Notes under the pieces: model-generated
Database searches by the model: none
Seen by the model: the letters and a program-made list of their open reading frames with translations, nothing else
What the model was told of the DNA's origin: nothing
NCBI GenBank assembly: GCA_032622095.1
Contig: CP136061.1
Location: forward strand, 167,033,107 to 167,097,106
DNA: 64,000 nucleotides
Source: Siphonodentalium dalli
Taxonomy: Eukaryota > Mollusca > Scaphopoda > Gadilida > Siphonodentaliidae
Direction of reading: 5' to 3'
Shown here: piece by piece, positions 49,378 through 60,428 of the stretch
How the letters are laid out: each line of letters starts with the position of its first letter
Numbering within the stretch: position 1 is the first letter of the stretch
Program-made: the position numbers and the translations under genes

Positions 49378-49569
49378 TAGTCTTTTGTGGGTATTAAAAT
49401 ATAAATTTTCCCATCTCCACCAGCATGGGCATACATTTGATTTTTTTGTCTGTGAAACACTGGACAAACATGACAAAATATACCTTCTCATAAACCCAGA
49501 GTAAGAGTGCAAATTAATTAGATAGAGCCAGCCCTCAAAAACATATATCTGGTTACCCCTCACACAAAT

Positions 49570-50247
49570 GTCTAAAAATAACTCTAATTATCAATAACTC
49601 AGATTTACTGTTTGTCTCTTACAGAGCTAAATTGATACTGCTGGTAATCAATTAGTTGTTGACTGCTATGGTTATCTGTTCAATTCTTAGTTGAAAAAGG
49701 GCCATAACTCTGGTATAAAATGTTGGATCAAACCCATATTCAATCTCGATTTGTATTTTGAGTTGAGAAACTCGCATACCAAATTTGGTTCTTATCAGTT
49801 GAAAAATGGTTGATTTATCAAAATATGCAGAAATTCTATGTCAAAGGGCCATAACTACATTGAAAAATATTGGATCAAACCCATATTCGAACTCGATCTG
49901 TATTTTGGTCCGAGAAACTTGCATACCAAATTTGATTCTGATCAGATAAAAAAAATTTGAGTTATGGTAGCATGCATGAATTCAAAGTCGAAAAAGGGCC
50001 ATAACTCCGTGAAAAAAACTCGGATCGAACCCATATTCGAACTCGATCTGTATTTGGTGCTGAGAAATTCATATACAAAATTTGGTTCCGATCAGATAGA
50101 ACATATTTCAGTTATCGCACCATGCGTAGAGTGTCTGCAGACAGACAGACAGACAGACAGAGACAGACGGACGGACGGACTAACGACGAGTGGTCAATCC
50201 GGACAACGACACTATGTTTACCATACTATGGTATGGGTAAACATAAA
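49570..50247 (+). repeat. tandem 'gggccataactc' units ending in a hairpin
   Basis: Four ~125-bp units (AAAAAGGGCCATAACTC ... GAACTCGATCTGTATTT ... AAATTTGGTTC.GATCAG) are followed by (ACAG)n at 50137-50165 and the hairpin at 50215-50243. Nearly identical to 16000-16670. A large share of the small ORFs here are shadows. Confidence 0.65.
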
Positions 50248-50249
50248 AA

Positions 50250-51112
50250 CACATGCTCATATATCGGACATTTGCCTTATTTTTGCTCATACCTCCCACT
50301 CCCAGGTACAGCAAATTTGCTAAAGTGTCGGCAAAAGATTTGATTCAAGATTCGATTCGATTTCGAATCATAATCATTATTCGATTCGAGATTCGATTTA
50401 ATGTTGAAATTGCCGATTCGTCAGGCTCTAGACTGGGCTTACCTTCAAAGACACCCACATGCAAAATCTCAGTTTGCATTCATAGTGGTAATATAATGTC
50501 GTGGTTATATGAATCATGATGTACATTATTTTATTTAATGAAAATAATTTCTTTTGAGTTTTATTATTGTTTATAGATAGATATTTAAAATAAGACGCAA
50601 AGATCTTATATATTGTAATACAGCACTATGTGAAACACAATGGGGCAGGTAGTATTAATGAGTTTACAATGGAAATTAGCTGGAGTTACGCTATATTTGT
50701 GCGTGAATTTTTTCATCTTCATTCAGAGTTAACATGACATCAATGTATACTCGCCCTCCAAGTTCTAAAAATGGGGGTGGGCTTATCTTCCAGAACCACC
50801 AAATAATTTTTTGGGTGCAAAAACATAGACTGAGTTTATCCTTAGGAATGTGCTTACTGGCGTGTGTATATAGAGTATCTATTTTGTATTCATTCTGGTC
50901 CAAAGGCCAAGATACATACTGCGCTATATTTCCAAACATGAAATACAGTTGTCACACGCATGTATTGGAACGGATGATTTTCTGACTTGATCTTGAGTTC
51001 TGGGACATCTCAATAGACCAATTAACAATCGTAACATCACAAATTTGTTATGATACGAAGCAAGGCATGCATACTGTAACTGAGCAGAAGATCCATATAA
51101 ACGAAAGCATCA
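50250..51112. other. no gene; short 'gattcgattcg' palindromic patch
   Basis: 50340-50402 contains GATTCGATTCGATTTCGAAT and related words forming a weak foldback. The remainder is AT-rich intron DNA of DENND5. Confidence 0.5.
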
Positions 51113-51237
51113 ATTACACTGTAGCTCAACTTGGATGGGGATAATTTCATCTGTTACAGTCAATGAAGCGATTTAGGAATGCAGTAAATTTAATTTCTAA
51201 GTAATACTAGATGTCAACATGAAGAGATAAATATAAA

Positions 51238-51600
51238 GTAAAATCCAAGATGGCTGCTGGTGGCCATGTTTTCCAATGAAATTCAAAAACATTTGAAAGC
51301 TCCCATCTGGTGGTTACCCTGAAGATCAATATGAAGTTTGGTGAAGATCGGATGAGGGATGTGGTCTGCATGGTGTGCCAAAGGATTTAGTTATGCAAAG
51401 AGTAAAATCCAAGATGGCTGCCAGTGGCCATGTTTTTAAACGAAATTCATAAATTTGAGGAGTCCCATCTAGTGGTCATCCTGAAGATTCATATGAAGAT
51501 TAATGACGATCGGACGAGGGACATCATCTGTAGGGTGTGCCAAATGATTTAGTCATGCAAAGAGTAAAAGATTGTGCTAGTAGCCATGTTTTCATTGAAA
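51238..51600 (+). repeat. tandem units with an inverted 'aagatggctgc' pair
   Basis: Two ~165-bp units contain CAAGATGGCTGC followed within 0-2 bases by its inverse (GGCCATGTT), at 51246-51270 and 51410-51433. Each is preceded by 'atgcaaagagtaaaatcc'. Same family as 52800-53460. Confidence 0.7.
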
Positions 51601-52719
51601 ACATAATACTAAACAAATATCAACTTTCCTTATATTGTGTCTGTATTTAATATATTTTTATTGTTTTAACAGGATTTGAATTACCGCACAAAAGCATTTA
51701 CCGGAAATCCACTGACTAATAAAAATAATTGATAAAGGTAAGATTTAATAAATTATTTACCTTATTTGATGTCAAAAGTTCTTGATTATTATACGTAGAT
51801 GTACAGCCAATTAGTTATAGTATATTCGCCTGTGAATGCGCAAACAAACTGTGCTTTATAAACCAAACAGATATCAGGATAATTTTCAATTGCTTTATTG
51901 ATAATACCACATGCATTTTATTTCTATTCTCGTCGACAGCTATGAATTGATACTTCATTGTGGATTTGGTAAATCCGTAATTTTTTTCTTAATTCGACAT
52001 CGACTAGCTGTGCTTCTAATTCTACCAAGGACGTTCGGCTTCGTGACTGTGACAATTCACATTATTATTAATTTGTCAATTCTGTGCATGGCGTGAACTA
52101 TATTACTTTAATACTCTTCTTCTAGAAGAGGTGCCTCGAAAAGTCAACAGGGGAATTTCATATCAAGACATGTGGATGATCTCGCAAGATATCGTAGAAT
52201 ATTGTAGTTTTGTTTAAGTACTGTACAGTTATTGAAAATCAGGATTTGTTTACGGTACAGTTCTGACCGAATTTAATGGCGAAGTTATGAAATAATTTAT
52301 GGCACGCACAGCATAAAATGGTCATGTGCATCGAACTTTCAGGGAACAAAAACAAAAATGGTCTGAACGGCTTCTGGATGTGGAACTAAAAATTACATCT
52401 TGAGCCGACACAACAATTGGTTTATCTGGGATTCATCATTATGTTATGTTATGTCTTAGCGCCTAGCAGGCTGCAAGGGCAACTCTGTATCTTTTGACAG
52501 TTTTAGATATTTTGATCAAGCACAGACAAACCAGAATCGATACACGAGAAGGGATGGAGATGGAGATGATGCACATACTGCAATCCGGATGAAAAACGAC
52601 CGCTTTGAAGAGAAACATGTGTTTCTACTGGGTTTATAAACGTTGTGTTTGTCTGTACGTGTCGGGCACAAACATTTGTATCAGATCTGATAACACCACC
52701 ACCATTACTTATATTAATG
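51601..52719. other. nothing recognised
   Basis: Intron DNA. ORFs at 51911-52096 and 52503-52748 show no domain. Confidence 0.5.
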
Positions 52720-53460
52720 AAAGTGTCAATGACACTGTAGCTCAACATGGAATGGGAATAATTCCATGTGTTAAAGTCAATGGAGTGACTAGGAATGTGG
52801 AAAGTTTAAAGGCCTAGTTATGCAAAGAGTAAAATCTAAGATGGCCGCTGGCAGCCATGTTTTTTTGCCAAATGACCCCAAATAGACTCGTTCCAATTTA
52901 CATGTCATTATTAACATCCAGTACAAATTTCATGATGATCTGACAAATGATACGACCTGTAGCCTGTGTCAAAGGATTTAGTCATGCAAAGAGTAATATC
53001 CAAGATGGCTGCTGGCAGCCATGTTTTTTGGCCAAATGACTCCAAAATGAATAATTCCCATCTACATGTCATTGTTAACATCCGTAACAAATTTCATGAA
53101 GATCTGACCAAAGCTACAACCTGTAGGCCGCGCCAAAGGATTTAGTCATGCAAAGAGTAAATCTAAGATGGCTGCCGGCAGCCATGTTTTTTGGCCGAAT
53201 GACCCCAAAATTAGTCAATGTCAATGTTAACATTCATGACAAATTTCATGATGATCAGACCAAAGGTACGTCCTGTAGCCCGTGCTAATGGATTGAATTT
53301 TGAAATCCAAGATGGCTGCTGGCAGCCATGTTGTTTGTCCGAATGACCCGAAAATGACTAGTTCCCATCTACATGTCAATGTCAACAGCTATGACAAATT
53401 TCATAATGATCCGACCAAAAGTACGACCTGTAGCCCGTGCTAAAGGAAATTGTTGACGCA
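52720..53460 (+). repeat. tandem ~165-bp units with an inverted 'aagatggctgc' pair
   Basis: It opens with the GTGTCAATGACAC repeat (from 52720). Four units follow, carrying AAGATGGCTGC / GCAGCCATGTT at 52838-52860, 53001-53025, 53165-53188 and 53308-53332, and it ends in an 'acacacacgcacac' run. Each pair is an almost perfect 24-25 bp palindrome built from two YY1-like motifs. Confidence 0.7.
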
Positions 53461-53789
53461 TCACGCACACACACACGCACACGGACGGACGACAAAGCCA
53501 TGGCAATAGCTCAAACTTTACAAAGTAAAGTTGAGCTAATAAAACTGGTGGTCATAACATGGTATTGAATGAACTATGCAACAAGGTTTTCTATTAGGCA
53601 TATAACAGACATATTGAGCTTTCCGATGTGCCAGGCTGCGATATTTCGAAACCTGATTAATATAGTAGATTTATTCATATGGACCCGGTGTAACACGTCA
53701 TCTCCCCCCCCAGGATATCTTCCCCCCCCCCACCCTGGATATCCCCCCCCCCCCCCCCCCATGTACGACTAAAAAATAATTTGTCGTCA

Positions 53790-54066
53790 TTTTAATTGGT
53801 ATCCAGATATTGATGTCTTTGCTTCAGAGTGCAACCACCAACTTCCATGTGATGTCCAGTTTGGGGGAGGATTGACAATGCCATGTCAATTGATGCTTTT
53901 AAACATTCTTGGTCTAATATGTCTCCATATATTTTTCCTCCCTTCAGGATGATCCCAACAGTTCTGACCAAAGTTCAAGACGACAAGGTAAAAGTCAGTT
54001 TACTCATTTTACCATTTTGGACCACCCAGTCGTTGTTTCCCACACTGTTGGCTCGCATGATAAGAC
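53790..54066 (+). pseudogene. DIRS/Ngaro-like retroelement remnant: C-terminal RNase H part
   Basis: Around 53803-53880 one frame reads FNWYPDIDVFASECNHQLP. After a frameshift, the frame starting at 53883 reads MSIDAFKHSWSNMSPYIFPP, then FRMIPTVLTKVQDDKVKVSL and LILPFWTTQSLFPTLL. The series D(I/V)D(V/L)FAS..NHQLP ... DAF...W....Y.FPP...I..VL.K...D......LI.P.W..QS.FP.L is the hallmark of the RNase H tail of DIRS-group (tyrosine recombinase) retroelements. The expected linker between the blocks (FVSW.PDP-like) is lost and replaced by QFGGGLTMPCQ, so the gene is broken. A run of 17 C residues at 54066-54082 follows. The fragment lies in the DENND5 intron on the strand opposite to that gene. No complete RT was seen upstream, where poly-C-rich DNA precedes it. 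Confidence 0.75.
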
Positions 54067-54179
54067 CCCCCCCCCCCCCCCCTACAGCTGCTTCATCATG
54101 CAAATTTGCTCACCAATCCGGCAGGGGTGGGTCTGAAAAATCACAAGTTAATTCATATGAATTTTATCGTATATCTTTT

Positions 54180-54538
54180 GTCCAAAGTCAGGACCTTCGG
54201 TACAAGCTTGCAGTGTTATCGAACAATCATGGCGCTCTTCCACCAATAAACAGTACAATCTTTCATGGAAATCATGGGTCTGTTGGTGCCCTGAATGGCA
54301 TCACAATCCCTTTGAACCGAATGTGAATAACATAATTATATATCTTTCCTCCTGGCTAAATAACAAAAAATCTTACAGTGTTTTGAACATGGTTTGTTCC
54401 ATGCTCAGTCAAACCGTTCTACTTATCACAGGTACATCATTTGCTCATGAACCAGTTTTGTGCCAGTTTATGAAGGTTTTTTTTAATTGCAAGCAACAAT
54501 ACTTATCTAGCATGTATCCGATCAAGAATTATCTTTAG
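54180..54538 (+). pseudogene. DIRS/Ngaro-like retroelement remnant: N-terminal part of the tyrosine recombinase
   Basis: From 54194 to the stop at 54538 one frame reads VQACSVIEQSWRSSTNKQYN, LSWKSWVCWCPEWHHNPFEP, NVNNIIIYLSSWLNNKKSYS and VLNMVCSMLSQTV, then EPVLCQFMKVFFN. SWR.ST..QY...WK.W..WC....NP...NV..I..YL..L.....SYS.LN..RS.LS and the later HP.V..FMKG.FN form the SAM-like DNA-binding half of DIRS/Ngaro tyrosine recombinases. Here the last motif is EPVLCQFMKVFFN. The sequence stops before the catalytic R-H-R-Y region, so it cannot be active. It follows the RNase H remnant on the same strand at the spacing expected inside one element. Two frames separate them, again showing decay. Confidence 0.72.
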
Positions 54539-55229
54539 AAACCGTAACTAACAAGACAGTTACCTGACTACAAAGACTGAGAAGACTGGGATCTGAAGAC
54601 TACAACAGTCAGTACTTGTAGTTCTAAACAGGGATCTTCGTTGAGCAGTGGCCTTCACCATGAAACTTCTAATTGCACACCAGTGACAAATCTTCAAGCC
54701 CCAACTCTTTTTAAACAAGACAACCAGACCACATTCCTGTTCATAAAATTACTTTTGCAAATCCCTCTTAGGTTGGAATATTGCAACTGGTACATCAAGC
54801 TCTTCAACTTATGAAATGTCCAACCTGATATTCCCCATAAAGTTAAAATTTGTGGCCAACCTGACATCCCCGATAAAGTTAAAATTTATGGCCAACACGA
54901 CCCCCCCCCCCCCCCCCCCCCCCCCCCCACACACCAGTTAAAAAATGTGGTCATTACGAATTTTGGTCCAACAGTTTAACAGGAAGTAGGAAAATATTGA
55001 CTGTTGGTCTAAAAACATACTGGTTGGAAAATCAAACTATGAGAACAATTCTAACCTATGCTTTGTGTGAAAATCAAATTTACACTTAATGTTTGTATCA
55101 GGCATGAACGTTACAACTGCTGAAAATTTTGACCCCGATGACACTCTACACTCCCTCCCATTGTCTCTAACATTTCCATCATATAAACCCCCCCCCCAAT
55201 CCCAACCTGTCAGCTTAGAATTCATTAGT
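54539..55229. other. no gene; long poly-C tract
   Basis: A run of 28 C residues at 54901-54928 is followed by ACACACC. Otherwise intron DNA with the relic shared with 8395-8450. Confidence 0.6.
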
Positions 55230-55406
55230 AAGCAATTATTTCATGTGTCTTTTGGGAACAGTCAAAATTGTTGTCCCGAGGTATCAGGAATGACTATCGA
55301 ACTGTTGCCCAAGGCCCAAGACCGAGGGCAACAGTTCGATAGTCATTCCTGATACCGAGGGACAACAATTTTGCCTGTTCCCAAAAGACACATGAAATAA
55401 TTGCTT
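55230..55406. repeat. 81-bp stem hairpin with 15-nt loop
   Basis: The left arm (55230-55310) begins AAGCAATTATTTCATGTGTC and ends GACTATCGAACTGTTGCCC. The right arm (55326-55406) is its reverse complement with about three mismatches. The loop is AAGGCCCAAGACCGA. The inner part shares GGGCAACAGTTCG with the array at 55595-55745. It lies in the DENND5 intron. It could be a small palindromic transposon; no TSD was evident around TAGT/TGTTA. Confidence 0.9.
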
Positions 55407-55594
55407 TGTTACCCAATACATTTACTTGTATATAATCAGGTCATTGCTAATTAATCACTCTTTAATAGTGTTATTTCGAATTATGAGAACTATTTCAAAT
55501 TATGACAGTGACAATGCGGAAATCCGGTATAATTAAAAAATGAAACCGGAAATTTCCGGAAATAGCCGAAACGTCACGGAAATTGCAAACCATG

Positions 55595-55745
55595 TAACAG
55601 TTCGTTCGGGTCAGTCAACAGTTCGCTCGGAGCCAGTCAACAGTTCGCTCGGGTCAGGCAACAGTTCACTCGTGACGTCACGAAAGCTGACTGTGATTGC
55701 AAACCGGGCAACAGTTAATTCAGGGCGGGCAACAGTTCGTTGTGG
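55595..55745 (+). repeat. CAACAGTTCG array
   Basis: Six copies of (C/T)AACAGTTC(G/A)-like words occur, near 55595, 55617, 55638, 55659, 55709 (as CAACAGTTAATTC) and 55730. Most are followed by TCGG and are spaced about 21 bp apart. The same core is in the hairpin at 55230-55406. The open frame across it is a consequence of the repeat. Confidence 0.75.
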
Positions 55746-55789
55746 CGTTACGATTGCGAATTTGGGGTTAACCAGTTCATTCTAAATCC

Positions 55790-56576
55790 CGATGATTTAC
55801 AAAGTAAAACTCTACTATCGAGTAACAATAATCATTATATTATTATACCAGTACCAAACTTGAATTCAACAGTATAGATACAGGTAGGGTGGATGAGTGA
55901 GAGTTAAATCCCTTATCTCTGCCCTATTCTGTCCCTATTTGAACCAATGCAATGCAAATCTCAATTTATGAGATCCATTCATCTAGTAATTTCAAACGGT
56001 ATATTTTAAGAGTTGAGGTGAAGTCATTTTCTTCAAAAGTAGTTACAAAATTTAGGGAAGGGTTCATGTTGGCACCACTGATACTTTTTCCTTGACATTA
56101 TCAGCATAATAGATCTACAGATCATTAGCATAGATAAAGAGATAACAGCCTGTATATGCATAATATTGTAACACCTGTTACATCTACAACTAATAATTTA
56201 TCAAAAATAGAACCACAGGAATCCATATATCAGTACCTAACTTGAATTAAAAAGCTCAATTAATTTGTCTTAAGAAGGGGTTAAAGTATTTGGGGTGGGT
56301 GGGGGTAGTTTTTAAAATCATAGCTCTGCCCCTATGCACATCATACAAAGAGCTCTCACTATCATATCCAATGATTTAGTGATTTCAGAGGATAGGTTTA
56401 GGAGTTGGAAGTCAACTCTTTGAACGCAAAAGTTTTAAATCCCAATCTCAGCCACTTTTGACTAGCCAGACATTCAATTCAATCTACATAATAATGTATA
56501 TGGTTTATACAGACACCATCTTGCTCACTCAAGAGAAAATTTTGTTAAATTGAGTTAAAATCTAAATTAAATTAAA
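55790..56576. other. nothing recognised
   Basis: Intron DNA with loose similarity to 8900-9310 ('cattttaagagtt', 'aagtgaa'), probably an old dispersed repeat. Confidence 0.45.
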
Positions 56577-58535
56577 AACGAGAGGCCGATCACGATCGGC
56601 AGATGTTTAACCCATACCTTGGCGATAGCGATTAGCTATTTTTATAAATTTTATAAATCCTTACATCAACCTTTTCATGAGTGCTAAAGTTTCAACAATT
56701 CACACTTAATATAGTGATAATGTGAAAAATATTTTGTTATCACATTGTGTCAACAGGATTGGCGGAGGATGTTAATATTTCTAAGCAAATAAACCAAATG
56801 ACCCTCACTATGCAGGTTAGGGGTGTGTTCTTGTCAACTATGCCAAGAACTACATGTATAAACATAATCAATGGAAATATTTGAGTTATCAAATCGGATA
56901 GAATAGGGTTAATCTTACCCAAACTATTGAACTGATAAACACAAAATAGTCTATACAAAGCATGTCATTGGATTTAGAAACCCATACAATAAGTCAGTCT
57001 CAAGAATACCAGCACCATTAATATTACCCTGGAGCCCAAATGCAATTGAGGGAATTTCAAAATAAGACATTTCCTCTAATGATGAATATATAATTGGTGA
57101 TTTATTGAAACCCTTACTGAACCTGGATCAAAGTGAAATGGATAATATTATATCTGTCTATTGCATAATATGTGTCTATGGAATGGTTTAATTTTAATCC
57201 CAAATCCATGCAAATCAAAAGTGGATCACCATCACCCTGGAGTCCTGGACATAATATAGGAGAATGATCAAATGAAAAGCATCAAAACAATATGATGTGT
57301 GGAGAGGGTTAATCATTTGCAATGACATATCATGGAACTGAGGAATGTGTGGATTAATTTTTGTCTAAGATAAGACAACAGTGTATGTAGACAACAATGT
57401 CTGTAAAACATCCCTACAAAGTAACAATGGACTATTCCAATTTAATATTTTAGAATAGGTGTCCTATAGTGTTTACATAAACTTTAGTAATGAACCTGTT
57501 TCAGCAAAGGGGTTAACTTAATATTGCACAGAAAACAGAACTCCACCAGATAGCCATCAATCAATTTGACATTAATATGATAACAAATCCTGCCAGCCAG
57601 CAGTACCACTATCAGGCTTTATAGCATGTCCATAGTGATAATTAACTCATTTCGATAACACACATGGTCTGCGAGATATATTCTCTTAAAATTCCCAGCA
57701 GTAATTACTTGAATTATAAAGGGTCATAACTCTGTTAAAATAGATCGGATTAAACCCATATTCGAACTTGATCTGTATTTAGGGGTGATAAATTCATATA
57801 CCAAATTTGGTGCTGATCAGATGAAAAATGTTTTGAGTCATAGCAGCTTGAGTGAATTCTAAGTAAACATAAGAGTGAAAAGGGTTAATTAAACAATACC
57901 AAAAACCATACAGACGAAGAACGTGCTAAGAAAAACCTAGGTAAGAAATATGAGGCAGATCAGAAGAAATATGTTCAACTTATTGCATTGGATAGCATGT
58001 GTGTAAAGGGTTAATTATTTTCTAAACCGATCAACCAATCAATACCAAAAACTATACAGATGAGGGGCATGTCATCATAAACCTACATATCAAATATGAA
58101 CACAATCGGACAAAATATACTTCGGTTTTAGCATCGGATTTTTGTTTTTTTAATTTTATTTTCGAAAAAAGGGTCATAACTCCTTTAAAATAAATCGGAT
58201 CAAACCCATATTCTAACTCGATCTGTTATTTGGGCTCTGAAACTCGCATACCAAATTTGGTTCCGATCAGATAAAAATTGTTCGAGTTATGACAGCATGC
58301 GTGAATTCGAGGTCGAAAAAGGGCCATAACTTCGGATCAAACCCATATTTGAACTCGATCTGTATTTTGGTCTGAGAAACTCATATAAAAAATTTGGTTC
58401 CGATCGGATAGAAAATTTTTGAGTTATCGCACCATGCGTAAAGTGTCTACGGACAGACAGACGGACGGACGACGAGTGGTCAATCCGGACGTCGACATTA
58501 TGTTTACCATACTACGGTATGGGTAAACATAAAAA
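56577..58535 (+). repeat. composite interspersed repeat, same type as 14031-16670
   Basis: It has the same opening (AACGAGAGGCCGATCACGAT), the same internal block order and the same terminal hairpin (58501-58529), followed by AT microsatellite. The preserved order at two distant sites argues for one transposing unit. It lies in the DENND5 intron. Confidence 0.6.
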
Positions 58536-58579
58536 TATATATATATATAATTTTTTTAGTTTTGTTTTGTTAAATTGAA

Positions 58580-59125
58580 CAAGGGGTTCAAACTGGAGTT
58601 ATCGGTCGGAAACCAAAAATGTTAACAGACGGTCAAATTCTAAGTCGAAAAAGGGCCGTAACTCATGTAAAAATAATTGGACGGAACCCATATTCGAACT
58701 TGGCCTGAATCTTTACCTGGGAAAAACACATACCAACTTTGGTTCAGATCAAATAATCCAAACTGGAGTTATCGGTCGGAAACCAAAAAAATTAACAGAC
58801 AGTCAAATTCTAAGTTGAAAAAAAGGGCCGTAACTCATGTAAAAATAATTGGACGAAACCCATATTCGAACTTGGCCTGTATCTTTAGCTGGGAAATACA
58901 CATACCAACTTTGGTTCAGATCAAATAATCCAAACTGGAGTTATCGGTTGGAAACCAAAAATGTTAACAGACGGTCAAATTCTAAGTCGAAAAAAAAGGG
59001 CATAACTCTGGTGAAAATTGGCGGACGGAACCAGAATTCGAACTTGACCTGTCTTTTCTGCTAGTAAAACCACATACCAAATTTAATTTAATTTGGTTCA
59101 CTCTGACTAAAGTTATCATCCGGAA
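58580..59125 (+). repeat. tandem ~170-bp repeat, three units
   Basis: Units begin near GGAGTTATCGGTCGGAAACC and contain 'aagggccgtaactcatgt' and 'catattcgaacttggcctg'. The ORFs at 58677-58928 and 58849-59064 are shadows of this array. Confidence 0.7.
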
Positions 59126-59658
59126 ACCTCGGACGGACGGGAGTACAAAAATTAAATTAAATTAATTTAATTAAATATAAAAAAAAAAAGGGTTCAATCT
59201 AAAAAAACATTTAATTAAAACAAAATTCTACTTTTCAATTCCTGAGCAAATATGTGCCTCAAAATCGAAGGACTGCGACTGCCCGGCCATCTGCCCGCCT
59301 GTTTGCACGGATGCGTGTCCATCCACCACACCAACCATCCCTCGTCAAACCAAAATAATATTTCACATCAATATATTGACAATAGCAGGATTTAAGTTGG
59401 ATGGATGGAATTTTTTTTTTTTTTTTTTATGCTACATGTATATCCATGTAAAATTCACATGTTATATATGTTACATACTATGCATACTTCTCCTTGACAG
59501 TGTAATATGTGAATAAAGAATCTCAATCTGGAACACACTCATAAAGGTACATTCTTTACAAACAATCAGATTTATATAGCTAGATGTCAGTAAAATTAAA
59601 GAGGATATAGGATTCAATCATCCAATAATACTGTGAAGATAGGAAGAACATGGCTTAC

Positions 59659-60415
59659 CTGTATCCTGAATAGTATCACAGGTAGAGTATGAATGGCCAA
59701 TTGTGCTCAAATCGCCATTAGTATGTAACTCTTCCACTCGGTCATCAAAGAATTTCATCCATGGTTCAGGATCATCCCAGTTTGACAGGATCTTATTGTC
59801 AATGAATGATGTAAACATCTGTGTTTCTAAGAAAGCAGATAGGAACTCTAAATAACCATGTGGTTGGTCACTGAGAAATGCAGCTTTGTCAAAGTTATGC
59901 ATTGATTCCCGGTTATTCAACCATTGTTCCATGTCATGACTAGGCTGAATAATGAATGTTTCGTATGAAATAAAGAAATGAACAAAGCGATTTAGGAATA
60001 TTTCACGAACAGCATTGTTAAACTTGAGTTCATCTACCTCAATTTTGGAAACAGTTTGTGGGTCTTTTTCTGGCCCTTCATCTGTGTCTGATGGCAGTGT
60101 ACATGCAAAGTCACCCAATGTATCCCAAACACCAGTCTTTTTTGCTAAAGCTGATATCCTCATGAAAGCTTCACTTTGTTGGAGAATATCCATTTTATAA
60201 GGTCCAGATTGCTTACCATCAGTCTCATCAATATTTTTTATATTTTTGATGTGCTGAGGGCTTCCTTTACTTTGGATGCTTGTTCTCAGTTTGGGGTGAT
60301 ATTCACTCACTGTTTCAGCAACCTCATTAACAAGTTCATCTTTATGAGGAAAGCTGTTCAGATCCTCTGGCACCTCCACCTGATGCTCATCAATATCAAC
60401 AAAACACATTGATGC
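59659..60415 (-). CDS. DENND5: DENND5-type protein, internal exon covering the end of the cDENN region and the dDENN region
   Basis: This 757-bp exon has 252 complete codons plus one base. On the minus strand it follows the acceptor ...tatattccag and ends at the perfect donor GATACAG|gtaagcc (donor GT at 59658-59657). The open frame runs on past the donor to 59618, but that tail is intron. Counting from the first Met, residues 1-35 (MCFVDIDEHQ..., LPED-like VPEDL) resemble the end of the DENND5 cDENN module. A polar linker follows, and residues 131-215 (NNAVREIFLNRF, FIIQPSHDMEQW, HNFDKAAFLSDQP, LETQMFTSFIDNKI) match the dDENN module of DENND5/Rab6IP1. From established knowledge, these proteins are Rab6/Rab11-binding factors and Rab39 exchange factors in Golgi-endosome traffic, with the order uDENN-cDENN-dDENN-RUN-PLAT-RUN. 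The Met is internal, not the start: GCATCA before it is in frame after the acceptor. Upstream exons must lie beyond 60.4 kb, possibly outside the window. DENND5A versus DENND5B cannot be decided, since invertebrates often have one ancestor. Confidence 0.9.
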
Positions 60416-60428
60416 CTGGAATATAAGA

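Larger units (their letters stand above)
48329..59658 (-). other. large DENND5 intron filled with repeats
   Basis: These 11.3 kb lie between the two DENND5 exons, with GT (59658-59657) and AG (48330-48329) at the ends. They hold a DIRS/Ngaro remnant, molluscan-type composite repeats, inverted YY1-like tandem units, a long hairpin and poly-C tracts. No further exon was recognised between the two, and their phases join directly. This agrees with one continuous intron. Confidence 0.8.

Noticed and set aside
58677-59064. Two similar ORFs (HIRTWP...YQLWFRSNNPNWSYR)
   Set aside because: They are successive units of a tandem repeat whose period keeps one frame open; the same wording recurs in the non-coding composite repeats elsewhere.
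59618-59658. Continuation of the DENND5 open frame to its stop (GKPCSSYLHSIIG)
   Set aside because: It lies beyond a perfect donor site (CAG|gtaag), does not look like the family, and the next exon joins in phase.
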